Source: DATEDA01 sp963754305 (GTDB taxonomy: Bacteria > Pseudomonadota > Gammaproteobacteria > Burkholderiales > SG8-39). From it: a stretch of DNA of 64,000 bases. Positions 34,677-43,472 of this stretch are shown in pieces. Made by a program: the position numbers and the translations under genes. The stretch lies in assembly GCA_963754305.1 (NCBI GenBank), contig CAVWFR010000024.1:62001-126000 (forward strand), written 5' to 3'. The notes under the pieces are model-generated. The model saw only the letters and a list, made by a program, of their open reading frames with translations, was not told the origin of the DNA and did no database searches. Numbering within the stretch: the first letter of the stretch is position 1; every line of letters begins with the position of its first letter.

Positions 34677-36365
34677 CTAGACCGTCGTCGACCCCTGATC
34701 GGGCTTGCGGCGCGCGACATCCTCGGCGATCAGGAACAGCATCGCCGGCGTTTCCGGGCCGATGTGGAATGCGCGCTTGGCGTCGCGCAACTCGCGCTCG
34801 GACACCGTGAGGCGGTCGCGGTGGCGGAGCAGCTCGAGCCACGACTCCTCCACCCATTGCTCGACGTGGCGCCCCGGGTTCGAAGGGTCGCGGAACAGCG
34901 CCCACGAGGTCGCCCCGGCGCGCAGTCGCGAGCGGCGGCTCTCCTGCATGAGCTCGAAGAACGCCGCCGCGTTCTGCGGATCGATGAGGTACTCGACCAT
35001 CACCTGCACCGGCCCTTCGTCGTGCTCGACGCTCATCACCACCTCGGGCTCGGGCCAGTGATGCGACGGGGTGAGGTTCTCCTCGCGGATGCCGGACAGG
35101 GGATAGCGCCGCGCGAGAGCGAGGCTCGCCAGGGTGGCGATCGCGGCGGCCGCGAACGCGATCCGCAGGTTCCACGTGGTCGCCACCTGTCCCCACAGCA
35201 GCGCGCCGAAGGTGCCGCCCCCCATGAACGCCATCTGCACCGCGGCCAGACCGCGCCCGCGCACCCAGGCCGGAAGGGCGAGCTGCGCCGTGACGCTGAG
35301 CGCGGATGCGACCGAGATCCACGCCGCGCCGCTCGCCACCATCGCCACCGCCAGCACGGCGACGTTCTCCGACATGGCAAAGGCGATCGACGCACCCGTT
35401 TGCAGGATGATCGCCGCCACGATCATGTCGTCGCGCGAAAATCGCTTGCGCCAGAAGCCGATCGTCAGCGCGAGCGCCACCGCGCCGAGACCGAACAGGC
35501 CGAAGAGCAGCGCGTAGGTGTTCGAGCCGCCGCCCAGCTCGTCGCGGACGACGACCGGCAGCAGCGCGACGAGCGCCACCGACGACAGGAAAAAGCACGC
35601 GCCGCGGATGAGCGCCGCGCGCACCGCCGGCGTCTGGCGCGCGAACTGCAGGCCGACCCGCATCGCGCCGACGAACCGCTCCGACGGCAGCGTGCTCGCC
35701 GGCGCACGCGGACGCCGCCACCGCGTGAGCACTACGGTGACGGCGAGCATCAGGCAGCCGATGGCGAGAAACGAGAACGCAGGGCCGCCGAAGGCGATGA
35801 TCGCGCCGGCGAGCAGCGGACCGACCGTGCGCGAAGCGTTCATCGCGGCCCCGGTCCACACGATCGCGCGGGGCAGCGCCTCGCGCGGCACCACTTCCTG
35901 CACCAGTGCCGAGTATGCGGGCAGGCGGAGCGAGAACGTGAGGCCCATCGCCAAGGCACCGGCGAGAAGCATTCCCGGCGAGGCGAGCCCGGCGAGGATG
36001 GCGACCCCGAGCGCGATGCCGACGACGCTCATCAACGCATACGCGGCGATGAGAATGCGTCGCCGGTCGGCAAGATCGGTGAGGGCGCCGCTCGGCAGCG
36101 CGAGGAGGAAGCTCGGCAGCGACAGGGCGGCCTGCAGCAGTGCCACGACGAACGCGCTCGCGCCGAGCGAGGCCATGAGCCAGGCCGAAGTGGCTTCATG
36201 CATCGACATCGAAACGTTCGCGGAGAGCCAGAGCGCGAGGAGCAGGCGGTACCGCGGGGATTCCCATGGAGAAGCGGAGCGCGCCGTGGGAGCGGCGGCA
36301 GGCGCCGGTCCCGGCGACTCGCGGGCGACGGCGGGGTCGGCGTCGCGCGTGGCGTCCTGCTTCAC
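34677..36365 (-). CDS. MFS transporter (MFS_3/EntS-like) with C-terminal ABM-like domain
   Basis: A 562-residue protein: about 40 polar residues, then 10-12 helices of the MFS_3 exporter group with LTDLADRRRILIAAYALM, the MFS A-motif region. A soluble C-terminal domain (about 455-555, EVVMSVEHDEGPVQVMVEYL, WALFRDPSNPGRHVEQWVEESW) resembles dimeric alpha-beta barrels of the antibiotic monooxygenase type. Fusion of the two is known in this family. Export substrate unknown. The start is GTG at 36365, overlapping the stop of the DUF3891 gene (GTGA), so the pair is translationally coupled. Confidence 0.85.
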   Translation of the reverse strand: MKQDATRDADPAVARESPGPAPAAAPTARSASPWESPRYRLLLALWLSANVSMSMHEATSAWLMASLGASAFVVALLQAALSLPSFLLALPSGALTDLADRRRILIAAYALMSVVGIALGVAILAGLASPGMLLAGALAMGLTFSLRLPAYSALVQEVVPREALPRAIVWTGAAMNASRTVGPLLAGAIIAFGGPAFSFLAIGCLMLAVTVVLTRWRRPRAPASTLPSERFVGAMRVGLQFARQTPAVRAALIRGACFFLSSVALVALLPVVVRDELGGGSNTYALLFGLFGLGAVALALTIGFWRKRFSRDDMIVAAIILQTGASIAFAMSENVAVLAVAMVASGAAWISVASALSVTAQLALPAWVRGRGLAAVQMAFMGGGTFGALLWGQVATTWNLRIAFAAAAIATLASLALARRYPLSGIREENLTPSHHWPEPEVVMSVEHDEGPVQVMVEYLIDPQNAAAFFELMQESRRSRLRAGATSWALFRDPSNPGRHVEQWVEESWLELLRHRDRLTVSERELRDAKRAFHIGPETPAMLFLIAEDVARRKPDQGSTTV

Positions 36366-37183
36366 GCGGCGCTGACGACGCTTATCTTCTGCGTGCTCGC
36401 TGGGGTCGATCGGAGGGCCGCGGCCAAGGCGGCATCGTCACCATCCACCGGCCGCATGCTCCGTCCCGCGAGGATCAGCTGGACGCCCTCGGCGCGAAAG
36501 GGAAAGGGGTCGAAAGCGTACGTCTCGGCGTCGAGCGGCGTCACGCGCACCGTGACATCGCCCGTGGCCGACCGCGGGACGCAAGGGAACGCGGCAGGCC
36601 CGCGCTCGCTGGCGCCGGTGAGATTGAAGTAGAGCGCCAGCGTGTCGAAGAACTGCAGCTGCTTGTAGCTCTGCATGAGGCGGTCGGGCGCCACCCACGC
36701 GGCGGTGGCCGGATCATCGGCGAGCGCCGTCTTCATCGCCGCCTGGCGCTCGGCAAGGCGGTCCAGCTCGGCGTCGAAGCGCGCTCGCCATTCCGCGGGC
36801 ACGTTCTCGATCAGCTGCCGCTGCGAGAGGCCGAAGCGTCCACGATAGACACCGTACATGTGCATCGCCGCGAGCAGGCCGCAGTACGGATGGTGCGCTT
36901 CGAGCGCATCCGGGCTGCCGTTGAGCGTGCGGATGGAGATCGCGCGCGGCGTCTCGGTGAGGTTCCAGGGCAGGCCGGTCTCGGGATTCCGCCCGGGCGC
37001 CTCGTCGATGGCGAACCAGCCCCGGTCGTGGTTGTCGACGAGGTAGAGCATCTCCTCGCGCGGTGCCACCGGCTCGAACTCGGCGTTGCCGAAAGCGCGC
37101 GCCGCCTGGCCGGCGAAAGCGCAGTGCTCCTTCATCGTCATGACGAAGCGGGGTGCGCCCGCGGGCGCGGTCTGGACGATCAT
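36362..37183 (-). CDS. DUF3891 family protein
   Basis: A 273-residue soluble protein of unknown function. Conserved-looking histidines occur in MKEHCAFAGQAARAF, LVDNHDRGW and LEAHHPYCGLLAAMHMYG, a spacing suggestive of an HD-like metal site. DUF3891 members share that pattern, but no reaction is established. ATG at 37183 is selected over upstream codons because a GGAGGGC site precedes it. It is coupled by a 4-base overlap to the MFS exporter gene, so the two may serve one process. Confidence 0.72.
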   Translation of the reverse strand: MIVQTAPAGAPRFVMTMKEHCAFAGQAARAFGNAEFEPVAPREEMLYLVDNHDRGWFAIDEAPGRNPETGLPWNLTETPRAISIRTLNGSPDALEAHHPYCGLLAAMHMYGVYRGRFGLSQRQLIENVPAEWRARFDAELDRLAERQAAMKTALADDPATAAWVAPDRLMQSYKQLQFFDTLALYFNLTGASERGPAAFPCVPRSATGDVTVRVTPLDAETYAFDPFPFRAEGVQLILAGRSMRPVDGDDAALAAALRSTPASTQKISVVSAA

Positions 37184-37268
37184 ACGGCGAGCCCTCCGGC
37201 GATGATGTCGAATCCTGCGCGCGATCGATGCCGCGCACTCTAGCATCGCTGGCGGGCATCGCTCGCGG

Positions 37269-37292
37269 GGTCAGACCGTAGGTCAGACCGTA
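37269..37292. repeat. Tandem 12-bp repeat with internal dyad
   Basis: GGTCAGACCGTA occurs twice without a gap (37269-37280 and 37281-37292). Each unit contains the dyad GGTC-A-GACC. It lies in the 236-base gap upstream of the DUF3891-MFS pair. It could be a paired operator or a relic of the GGGTCAGACC-type repeats common in betaproteobacterial intergenic regions. The rest of the gap shows no gene. Confidence 0.7.
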
Positions 37293-37419
37293 CCAGAGTA
37301 GCGACGATCTGCATGCGAGCGTCGGCGCTGCGTATGCGGCGCGGCGCTCCGAACGCCGTTACGACACCGATCCGCGCACAATAAGTCTCACGCGACCCCG
37401 TGCAACAGAACCCGGCGCG

Positions 37420-38460
37420 TCACTGATCCTGCGCGACCTGCGCCTTCCGCACGCCGAGCGAGGCGAGCAACGTACCGAGCAACACGATCGCGCAGCCGAC
37501 CGCCACGTCGTAGAGGCGGGTCGAGAGCAGTAGCGGGGTCACGCCGGCGCCGTGGCGAGCCAGATCCACGACGAGCATCAGGAACGCGGTGAACGCGGCA
37601 AAGCCGAGCGCCGGGTTGATCGCGAGCCCGAGGCGGGCACTCGCGGCGACCAGGGTCGCGGCGAACGCGATTGCGAGCGGCGCGTGGAGCGCCTGGCCGA
37701 CGGCGTACGCGATCGGGATGCCGATCAGCGTCCCGAGCACGTACTGGATCACGAGCTTCAAGCTGACCATTCCCTCGCGCCGCATGACCATGATCACCGT
37801 CAGCGCCGCCCAATACGCATCGTTCACGCCGAGCCGATTCGCGGCGAGCAGTGACACCGCCGCGGCGGCCGCGAAACAGACCGCATACCACGGACCCGCA
37901 TCCGCGCCGGCGAATGCGCGCCGCACCCCGGCGCGCCAATCCATCATGTTGTCGGCGGGCGGGATGCCGGTCAGCGCCCAGGCCGCGAATGCCGTGCCGA
38001 TCGCGGCCGCCCCGCCTCCGACGACTGCCCAGACCGCCTCGGTCGCAGGCGGGGGCATGTGCAAGCCCGCCCCCGCCGCGGTCGCCAGCGCGCCGAACCG
38101 CGCCACCGCCGAGATGCCCGGGTGCGAGTTGCTGACCCAGCCCGCCACCAGCGCCGCGAGGAGCACCACGGTTTCGTCCGCGAGGGTGGTACCGCCCCAC
38201 TCGTGGCCGATGACGCCGCCGGCGAGGATCGCCGCCGTGCCGGCGAGCATCGTCCCGACGCGGTTCGCGCGCGTGACGCCGACGTCGCACATCACCACGA
38301 ACATGGCTGTCGCGCCGCCGGCGACACCGGCGAGCGCGTGCCCGCCGAGCGTGAAGCCGACGAGCGGGAGACCGACGGCCACCGCCACGCGCACGAACAG
38401 CGCGACCGGAACGGGCCCGCTGCCGACGCTGAAGAGATCCCGATACCAAGTCCCGTTCAT
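37420..38460 (-). CDS. FUSC family membrane protein
   Basis: A 346-residue inner-membrane protein with two sets of about five to six helices. The second half contains the FUSC-family pattern NDAYWAALTVIMVMRREGMV followed by YVLGTLIGIPIAYAVG. Related proteins (AaeB, YccS) act in aromatic-acid efflux or envelope stress. It is shorter than YccS-like members (about 700), resembling the half-length type. ATG at 38460 is used; a TTG 24 bases upstream is less likely. It follows the DUF4410 lipoprotein gene by 42 bases in the same direction. Confidence 0.75.
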   Translation of the reverse strand: MNGTWYRDLFSVGSGPVPVALFVRVAVAVGLPLVGFTLGGHALAGVAGGATAMFVVMCDVGVTRANRVGTMLAGTAAILAGGVIGHEWGGTTLADETVVLLAALVAGWVSNSHPGISAVARFGALATAAGAGLHMPPPATEAVWAVVGGGAAAIGTAFAAWALTGIPPADNMMDWRAGVRRAFAGADAGPWYAVCFAAAAAVSLLAANRLGVNDAYWAALTVIMVMRREGMVSLKLVIQYVLGTLIGIPIAYAVGQALHAPLAIAFAATLVAASARLGLAINPALGFAAFTAFLMLVVDLARHGAGVTPLLLSTRLYDVAVGCAIVLLGTLLASLGVRKAQVAQDQ

Positions 38461-38502
38461 CTCGCCGGCGGTCCGCGCGCGCAACCTTGCCGCGGACGGC
38501 GA

Positions 38503-39219
38503 CTACCGCGTCGCCGGCAGCTTGACCTGCCCGCTTCTCACCTGCTCGCGGAACTTCACCAGCTCGTCCGCGATCGCCTTGGCGGTGTGCTGGACGTCGC
38601 GCTCCGGCGCGCCTTTCTCCAGCACGAACTTGGCGACGACCACGTAGGGATTCCTCGTCACCACCCCGCCGGGAAGCCGGCTCGGATCGGTGACGGTGCC
38701 GAAGACGAGGAACGATTCGTTCGGCTGCACGGCGAGATCGCTGACGCCGACCTGCACTTCCATGTCCGTCTTGCCGCTGCCGAACCCGATGACCGCGCGG
38801 CGCAAGACCTTGCCGCTGTCGGCTTCGGTGAAGACGCCCCGGACGAGCCAGCCGTCGGGCGGCAACGGTGCCCCGGTCGCCAGCCGCTCGGCGGGAACGC
38901 TGGCAGCGTTCAAGTCCTTGACCAGCGAACTCGCCATCTCATCGACGATCCGGCGTGCGTGCGCCTGCGGACTCTCGCCGGTAAGTTCCTGGAACAACCG
39001 CGGCCGCCCGAGGAGCCCGGTGCGCGGCGGCTCGGTCGCGTCGACGTCGAGCGCGAAATCCTGGACGTAGACGCGCCGCGCCGGCGTCGCCGGCGGGGCC
39101 GCGGTCGCCCGCTCGCCCTCGACTCTTGCGCCGCCGGTGACCTTGTTCCCGGCGGTCGGCGCACAACCAGCAGCCATCACGGCGAAGCCCGCGAGCAGAC
39201 ACAAGGTACACAGACGCAT
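38503..39219 (-). CDS. DUF4410 domain-containing lipoprotein
   Basis: A 238-residue protein with a lipoprotein signal (LLAGFAVMAAGCAP, cysteine near 19). DUF4410 traits follow: VYVQDFALDV, SSLVKDLNAASVPAERL, and VRGVFTEADSGKVLRRAVIGFGSGKTDMEVQV. Members are envelope lipoproteins of unknown role, often next to large surface or stress proteins. Here it lies 39 bases after the broken 2.7-kb gene and 42 bases before the FUSC-like gene, all on the minus strand. Confidence 0.82.
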   Translation of the reverse strand: MRLCTLCLLAGFAVMAAGCAPTAGNKVTGGARVEGERATAAPPATPARRVYVQDFALDVDATEPPRTGLLGRPRLFQELTGESPQAHARRIVDEMASSLVKDLNAASVPAERLATGAPLPPDGWLVRGVFTEADSGKVLRRAVIGFGSGKTDMEVQVGVSDLAVQPNESFLVFGTVTDPSRLPGGVVTRNPYVVVAKFVLEKGAPERDVQHTAKAIADELVKFREQVRSGQVKLPATR

Positions 39220-39258
39220 CGCGTTCCTCCGTCGATCGTGCGAGGTCGCTCCGGCGCG

Positions 39259-41922
39259 CTATCGCCGGCCGCGAAAGCCGCCGAAGCCGCCGCCCGCGAA
39301 CGCGCGCCCGCCGCCCTCGCCCCGCAGGCTGAACTGCTGAAACCGCTGCGCACCCTCGGTGCGAGCGAACCGGTCCTGATCGAGCTGCTGCCCCGGGGCA
39401 CTGTTCCCCCACGGCTGCCGCGAGGCGCCGCCGCTCTCGGACTGGCCGAATGCGCCGCTCCGGCCGCCGGCGTTCGGATTGACGGTGCCGGTGGTACCCG
39501 GATTCGCGGCGCCGGTGGTCCTTGGATTGGCGGCGCCAGGGGCGTTGGGGTTAGTCGGCTTCGTGACCGGATCCCAGGATCCGCTGTCGTACTTCGACCA
39601 GCCGTCCGACGAGTGTTGATAGACATTGCCGTCGGCGCCGGCGTACACGTTGCCGCCCGGGCCTTTCACGATGCCAGCGTTGTTGCCGCCCGCGCCGCGA
39701 ACGCCCGCGCCTTCGGCCCCGCTCGTCGAGCTGAAGGCGCCCGCGGATCCTTGCGCGCTGCTCTGGCTGCGCGTGTTCACCGTCTGGTTCGGGCCGCTGA
39801 TCTGGCTCGAGCCCCATCGACCGTAGGCGTTCGCATTCTGGTTCGTCGAACCGGAGACGCCGGTGCGCGCGTTGTACCAGCTCGCGTTCGCCGCGCCGCC
39901 GTCGGTTCCCCAGGACGCGCTCCCGTGCGCGTAGCTTCCCGTCGACGGGTTGTAGGCCGACCACGCGTCGGCGCCGCCATTCGGGCCATACACCGCGGCG
40001 CCGTGCGCCCAGGCGCCGGTCGCCGGGTTATAGGCCGTTCCCCCCGAGACGGCGCCGCCGTACGGTCCGTAGACCGTGCCGCCGCGCGCCCACGCGCCAG
40101 TCGTCGAGTTGTAGTAGACGCCGCCCGCATACGAATACGGGTAGGGATAGTAGATGGGCACGGGCGCCGGAAACACGTAAGGCGCGTAGTACCAGCCGGT
40201 GCCGTAGACCACGACGCCCGAGCTCGCGTAGCCCATCGTGTACCCCGAGGTGTAGAAGAACGTCACCGTCGTGGGCGTCGCGGCATAGACGCGCACATAG
40301 GTGATCGGATAGAGCGGACTGCTCGGGGGAATCGTGTAGATGGACGGCGGGACGCTGTCGGCGAGCACCCACGGCCCGGTTGGCGTCGGTCCCCGGAACC
40401 AGGCGCCCTGCCAGCATGCGTAGTACGTCCGCCCACCCGGATAACGTCGAACGACGTGTTCACCGCGTAGAACATGTCGGTGCCCGGGATCGGTTCGAAC
40501 TTCGGCTCGCCGCCATAGGGCACCTCGAGCGTCGCCGTAGCGCGGCTGAGCGTGCCCTGCTGCGGAATCTGTGCGTGCAAGAGCGCCTCCTGGGCCTGCG
40601 GCGTGCCCGGAACCGACGCGAGCACCGACCCGCGCGGGCCGTTCGCCGGAATCCGCGCGAAGTCGGGCGGTAGGCTGGTGGTCGCGAACTCCCAGGGACC
40701 GGTGAGCTCAGGTGCCGAGAACCAGCGGCCGGACACGAGGAAATAGAAGCGGCCGGTGCCGATGTCCTGGAAGAGGTCGGCAACGGTGTTGGCGACGTAC
40801 CCCAGGCCGGTGCCGGGAATCCGCTGGTAGCGCGGCGGCCCGGTCGTGACGATGATCTCGGCGGGAACGATCGAGACGAAGATCGTCGGCACCTTCGGCG
40901 CCGACACGATTCCGCCCGGGAACCTGCGCCCGCACCTTGCCGAAATTGGCGTCGCTCGGGATGGTGTAGAAGACCGCGGGCAGCCGCGGCGGCGGCGCCC
41001 ACGGCCCGCGGTAGTCCGGCGCCGCAAGCCAGGCGCCGCTATTCAGCACATACCAGGTGCGGTCGCCCGGGTTGAAGAACACATCCCAGTTGGTGTTGAC
41101 CGCCGCTGACAGCGACGTGGCCGCGACCGGCGCCAATACCGGCTCGCCATTGAACACCACCAGACTGGCGGGGCGGTCGCTGTAGAAGATGGCGGGTGGA
41201 TCGTTCTTGAGCGGAACGGCGGGGGGCGCGTCGGTCTGCTGCCTGAGGCTCAGCAGGACGGTGTCGAGCGGGACCTGCTTCACGCCGAGCTTGCCGAGCG
41301 CCGCCTTGATGGCGTCCTCGAATCGCACTGCCTGATTCGTATCGATCGTCGGAAACTGCGTCGAGGCGAGCTTCGGATCGGTGAGCGTCACGAGGCGCGT
41401 GGCGAGATCGGTCGCGCTGCCGAACGCGACCTCGATCGTGCCTAGGACCGGCGCCTTGGCGCCGGTGGGCGTGATGCCGACGGCGATGCGCGTGTTGAGC
41501 GTCGCGCGCTCCGGCCAGGACACGACCTGCGGCTGGTAGACCACGGCGCTCCCGCCATCGGCAGCGACGGTATGCGGCCAGGTGCTCTCGGCGGATTGCG
41601 GTGTCGCGGCGATCGCCTGCCCCGGAACCTCGCGCGGCGCGGCAGGAGTCGATGACACGCCGCTTGCCGCGCCGAGCGCCTGCTGGCAGCCGGGCGACGC
41701 GCGCGACGCGTTCTGCTTCAGGCACGCCAACGCGGCTTCCCCGCCCGGCGGTGTGCCTAAACAATGCGCCATATAGTCGGCGCGGCACGCCTGCCGGATC
41801 GTGCTGGCCTGGGCGGACGTCGGCTGCTGCGCAACGGCCGCGCCGGTCAGGCAGCAGGCCGCGAACAGGGCGCACGCGATCCCGAACGGACGCACGGGCG
41901 CGAAGCGCATTGCGTGCTTCAT
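39259..41922 (-). pseudogene. Large exported GPW-repeat protein gene, broken by two frameshifts
   Basis: Beginning at ATG 41922 (signal peptide, then a cysteine-rich QACRADYMAHCLGTPPGG segment), one frame is coding down to about 40917. An extra base in CCCGGG (40915-40920) moves the coding frame, which continues to about 40452. A second shift near 40449-40455 restores the original frame down to the stop at 39259. Three related segments mark the product: GAWLAAPDYRGPW, GRWFSAPELTGPW and GAWFRGPTPTGPW, each followed by a LPxxFxxIP-type stretch. The tail has YNPxTGxWAHGxxVYGP repeats and a Gly-rich end. Intact length would be about 888 residues. It may be a real pseudogene or carry sequencing errors. 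Confidence 0.82.
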
Positions 41923-42193
41923 CTTCGATCTCGTTTCCGGAATTCGATCGAGACCCGCGTTCGACGGCGGTGCCACCGACCGCGTTAAGCGAGCGGCCAG
42001 ACACTACCACACCGCCCGCCGGTCGAGCGCGCGCACCGAACGACGCACCCGCGCTCGCTTGCATCCGAATCGAGCGCAGCGACGCTACGACGCGGGCGGT
42101 TCGGCGTTTGCCCGCGCGCGGCTCTTCCCCTATAGTCGGCAGCCGCGGTCCCTAGCCGTGCGAGAGGGGCGCGCAGCCTTGAGGGGGTTCTCG

Positions 42194-43459
42194 ATGTCCA
42201 TGGTGTGCCCCGCGCACCGATCCGAGCGCATCTCGCGGGCGCTGCTGCTCGCCCTCGCGCTCGCCGCCGTGCTGCTGGGCGCCTGCGGCAAGAAGGACAC
42301 CGCGCCGGCGGCAAAGCCGCCGGTCGAAGTCAGCGTCGTCACGGTCGAGCCGCGCGACACGCCGGCAGTGTTCGAGTACGTCGCCCAGACCCAGAGTTCG
42401 CGCCAGGTAAACATCCAGGCCCGCGTCAACGGCTTCCTCGAGAAGCGCGTCTACACCGAGGGCTCGATCGTGAAGGCCGGGCAGGTGCTCTTCCTCATGG
42501 ACATGAAGCCGTTCCAGGCGCAGGTCGACGCGGCGAAGGCGCAGGTGTCCAAGGCCCAGGCCGCGGTCGACGTCGCGAAGGCGAACCTCACGCGGGTCAA
42601 GCCGCTCACGGAGAAAGAGGCGCTGTCGCAGAAGGACCTCGACGATGCGACCGGCAACTTCGAGAGCACATCGGCCTCGCTGGAGGCGGCGAAGGCCCAG
42701 CTCGTGACCGCGCAGCTCAACCTCTCCTACTGCACGATCACCTCGCCGGTCGCCGGCATCAGCGGCTCCGCGGCGCAGGCCGACGGCACCTACCTCAACC
42801 AGCAGAACGCCCAGCTCACCACGGTCTCGGTGCTCACGCCGATGTGGGTGAACTTCAGCCTGTCCGAGAACGAGGTGCAGAGCTTCCGCGACCAGGCCGA
42901 CAAAGGCCTCCTGCGCCGGGCGCCGAACGACAAGTACGTGGTCGAGATCGTGCTGGTCGACGGCCAGCTCTTCCCGCACACCGGGAGCATCACCTTCCAG
43001 GACCCGGCGTTCAACGCGCAGACCGGCACCTTCCTGATCCGCGCGTCGGTCGACAACCCGCAGGGCATCCTGCGGCCGAACCAGTACGTGCGGGCGCGCG
43101 TCAAGGGAGCGACGCGCCCGAACGCGATCCTCGTCCCGCAGCGCGCGGTGCTGCAGGGCGCGAAGGGCCACTTCGTCTGGGTCGTCGACAAGGACAGCAA
43201 GGCGGAGAACCGGCCGGTCGTCGTCGGCGACTGGTCGGGCGACAACTGGGTCATCACCGAGGGCCTGCGCGCCGGTGACCGCGTGGTGGTCGACGGCGGG
43301 CTCAAGCTCGGGCCGGGCGCCGCGCTCAACCCGAAGCCGTACACCGCGACGACCTCGGCGCCGCCGGTCACCCCGCCCCGGTCCGCGGCCCCGAAGGCGA
43401 TGCCGCCGAAGCCCGCCGCGCCCGCGACGCCGAAGGCGGCGGCGTCCGAGTCGAAGTAA
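42194..43459 (+). CDS. RND efflux periplasmic adaptor (membrane fusion) lipoprotein
   Basis: A 421-residue AcrA/MexA-like adaptor. Its signal ends LAAVLLGACGKK, giving lipid-modified Cys near 34. Barrel-sandwich and hairpin domains follow (QVNIQARVNGFLEKRVYTEG, coiled-coil AAKAQVSKAQAAVDVAKANL, YCTITSPVAGISGSA), then the beta-barrel and membrane-proximal domains. A Pro/Ala-rich C-terminal tail (about 385-421) is unusual. ATG at 42194 follows GAGGGGG at good spacing. It leads an adaptor-pump-outer-membrane factor operon; the pump gene starts 13 bases downstream. Substrates unknown. Confidence 0.93.
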   Translation: MSMVCPAHRSERISRALLLALALAAVLLGACGKKDTAPAAKPPVEVSVVTVEPRDTPAVFEYVAQTQSSRQVNIQARVNGFLEKRVYTEGSIVKAGQVLFLMDMKPFQAQVDAAKAQVSKAQAAVDVAKANLTRVKPLTEKEALSQKDLDDATGNFESTSASLEAAKAQLVTAQLNLSYCTITSPVAGISGSAAQADGTYLNQQNAQLTTVSVLTPMWVNFSLSENEVQSFRDQADKGLLRRAPNDKYVVEIVLVDGQLFPHTGSITFQDPAFNAQTGTFLIRASVDNPQGILRPNQYVRARVKGATRPNAILVPQRAVLQGAKGHFVWVVDKDSKAENRPVVVGDWSGDNWVITEGLRAGDRVVVDGGLKLGPGAALNPKPYTATTSAPPVTPPRSAAPKAMPPKPAAPATPKAAASESK

Positions 43460-43472
43460 CCGGACGCCCCGC

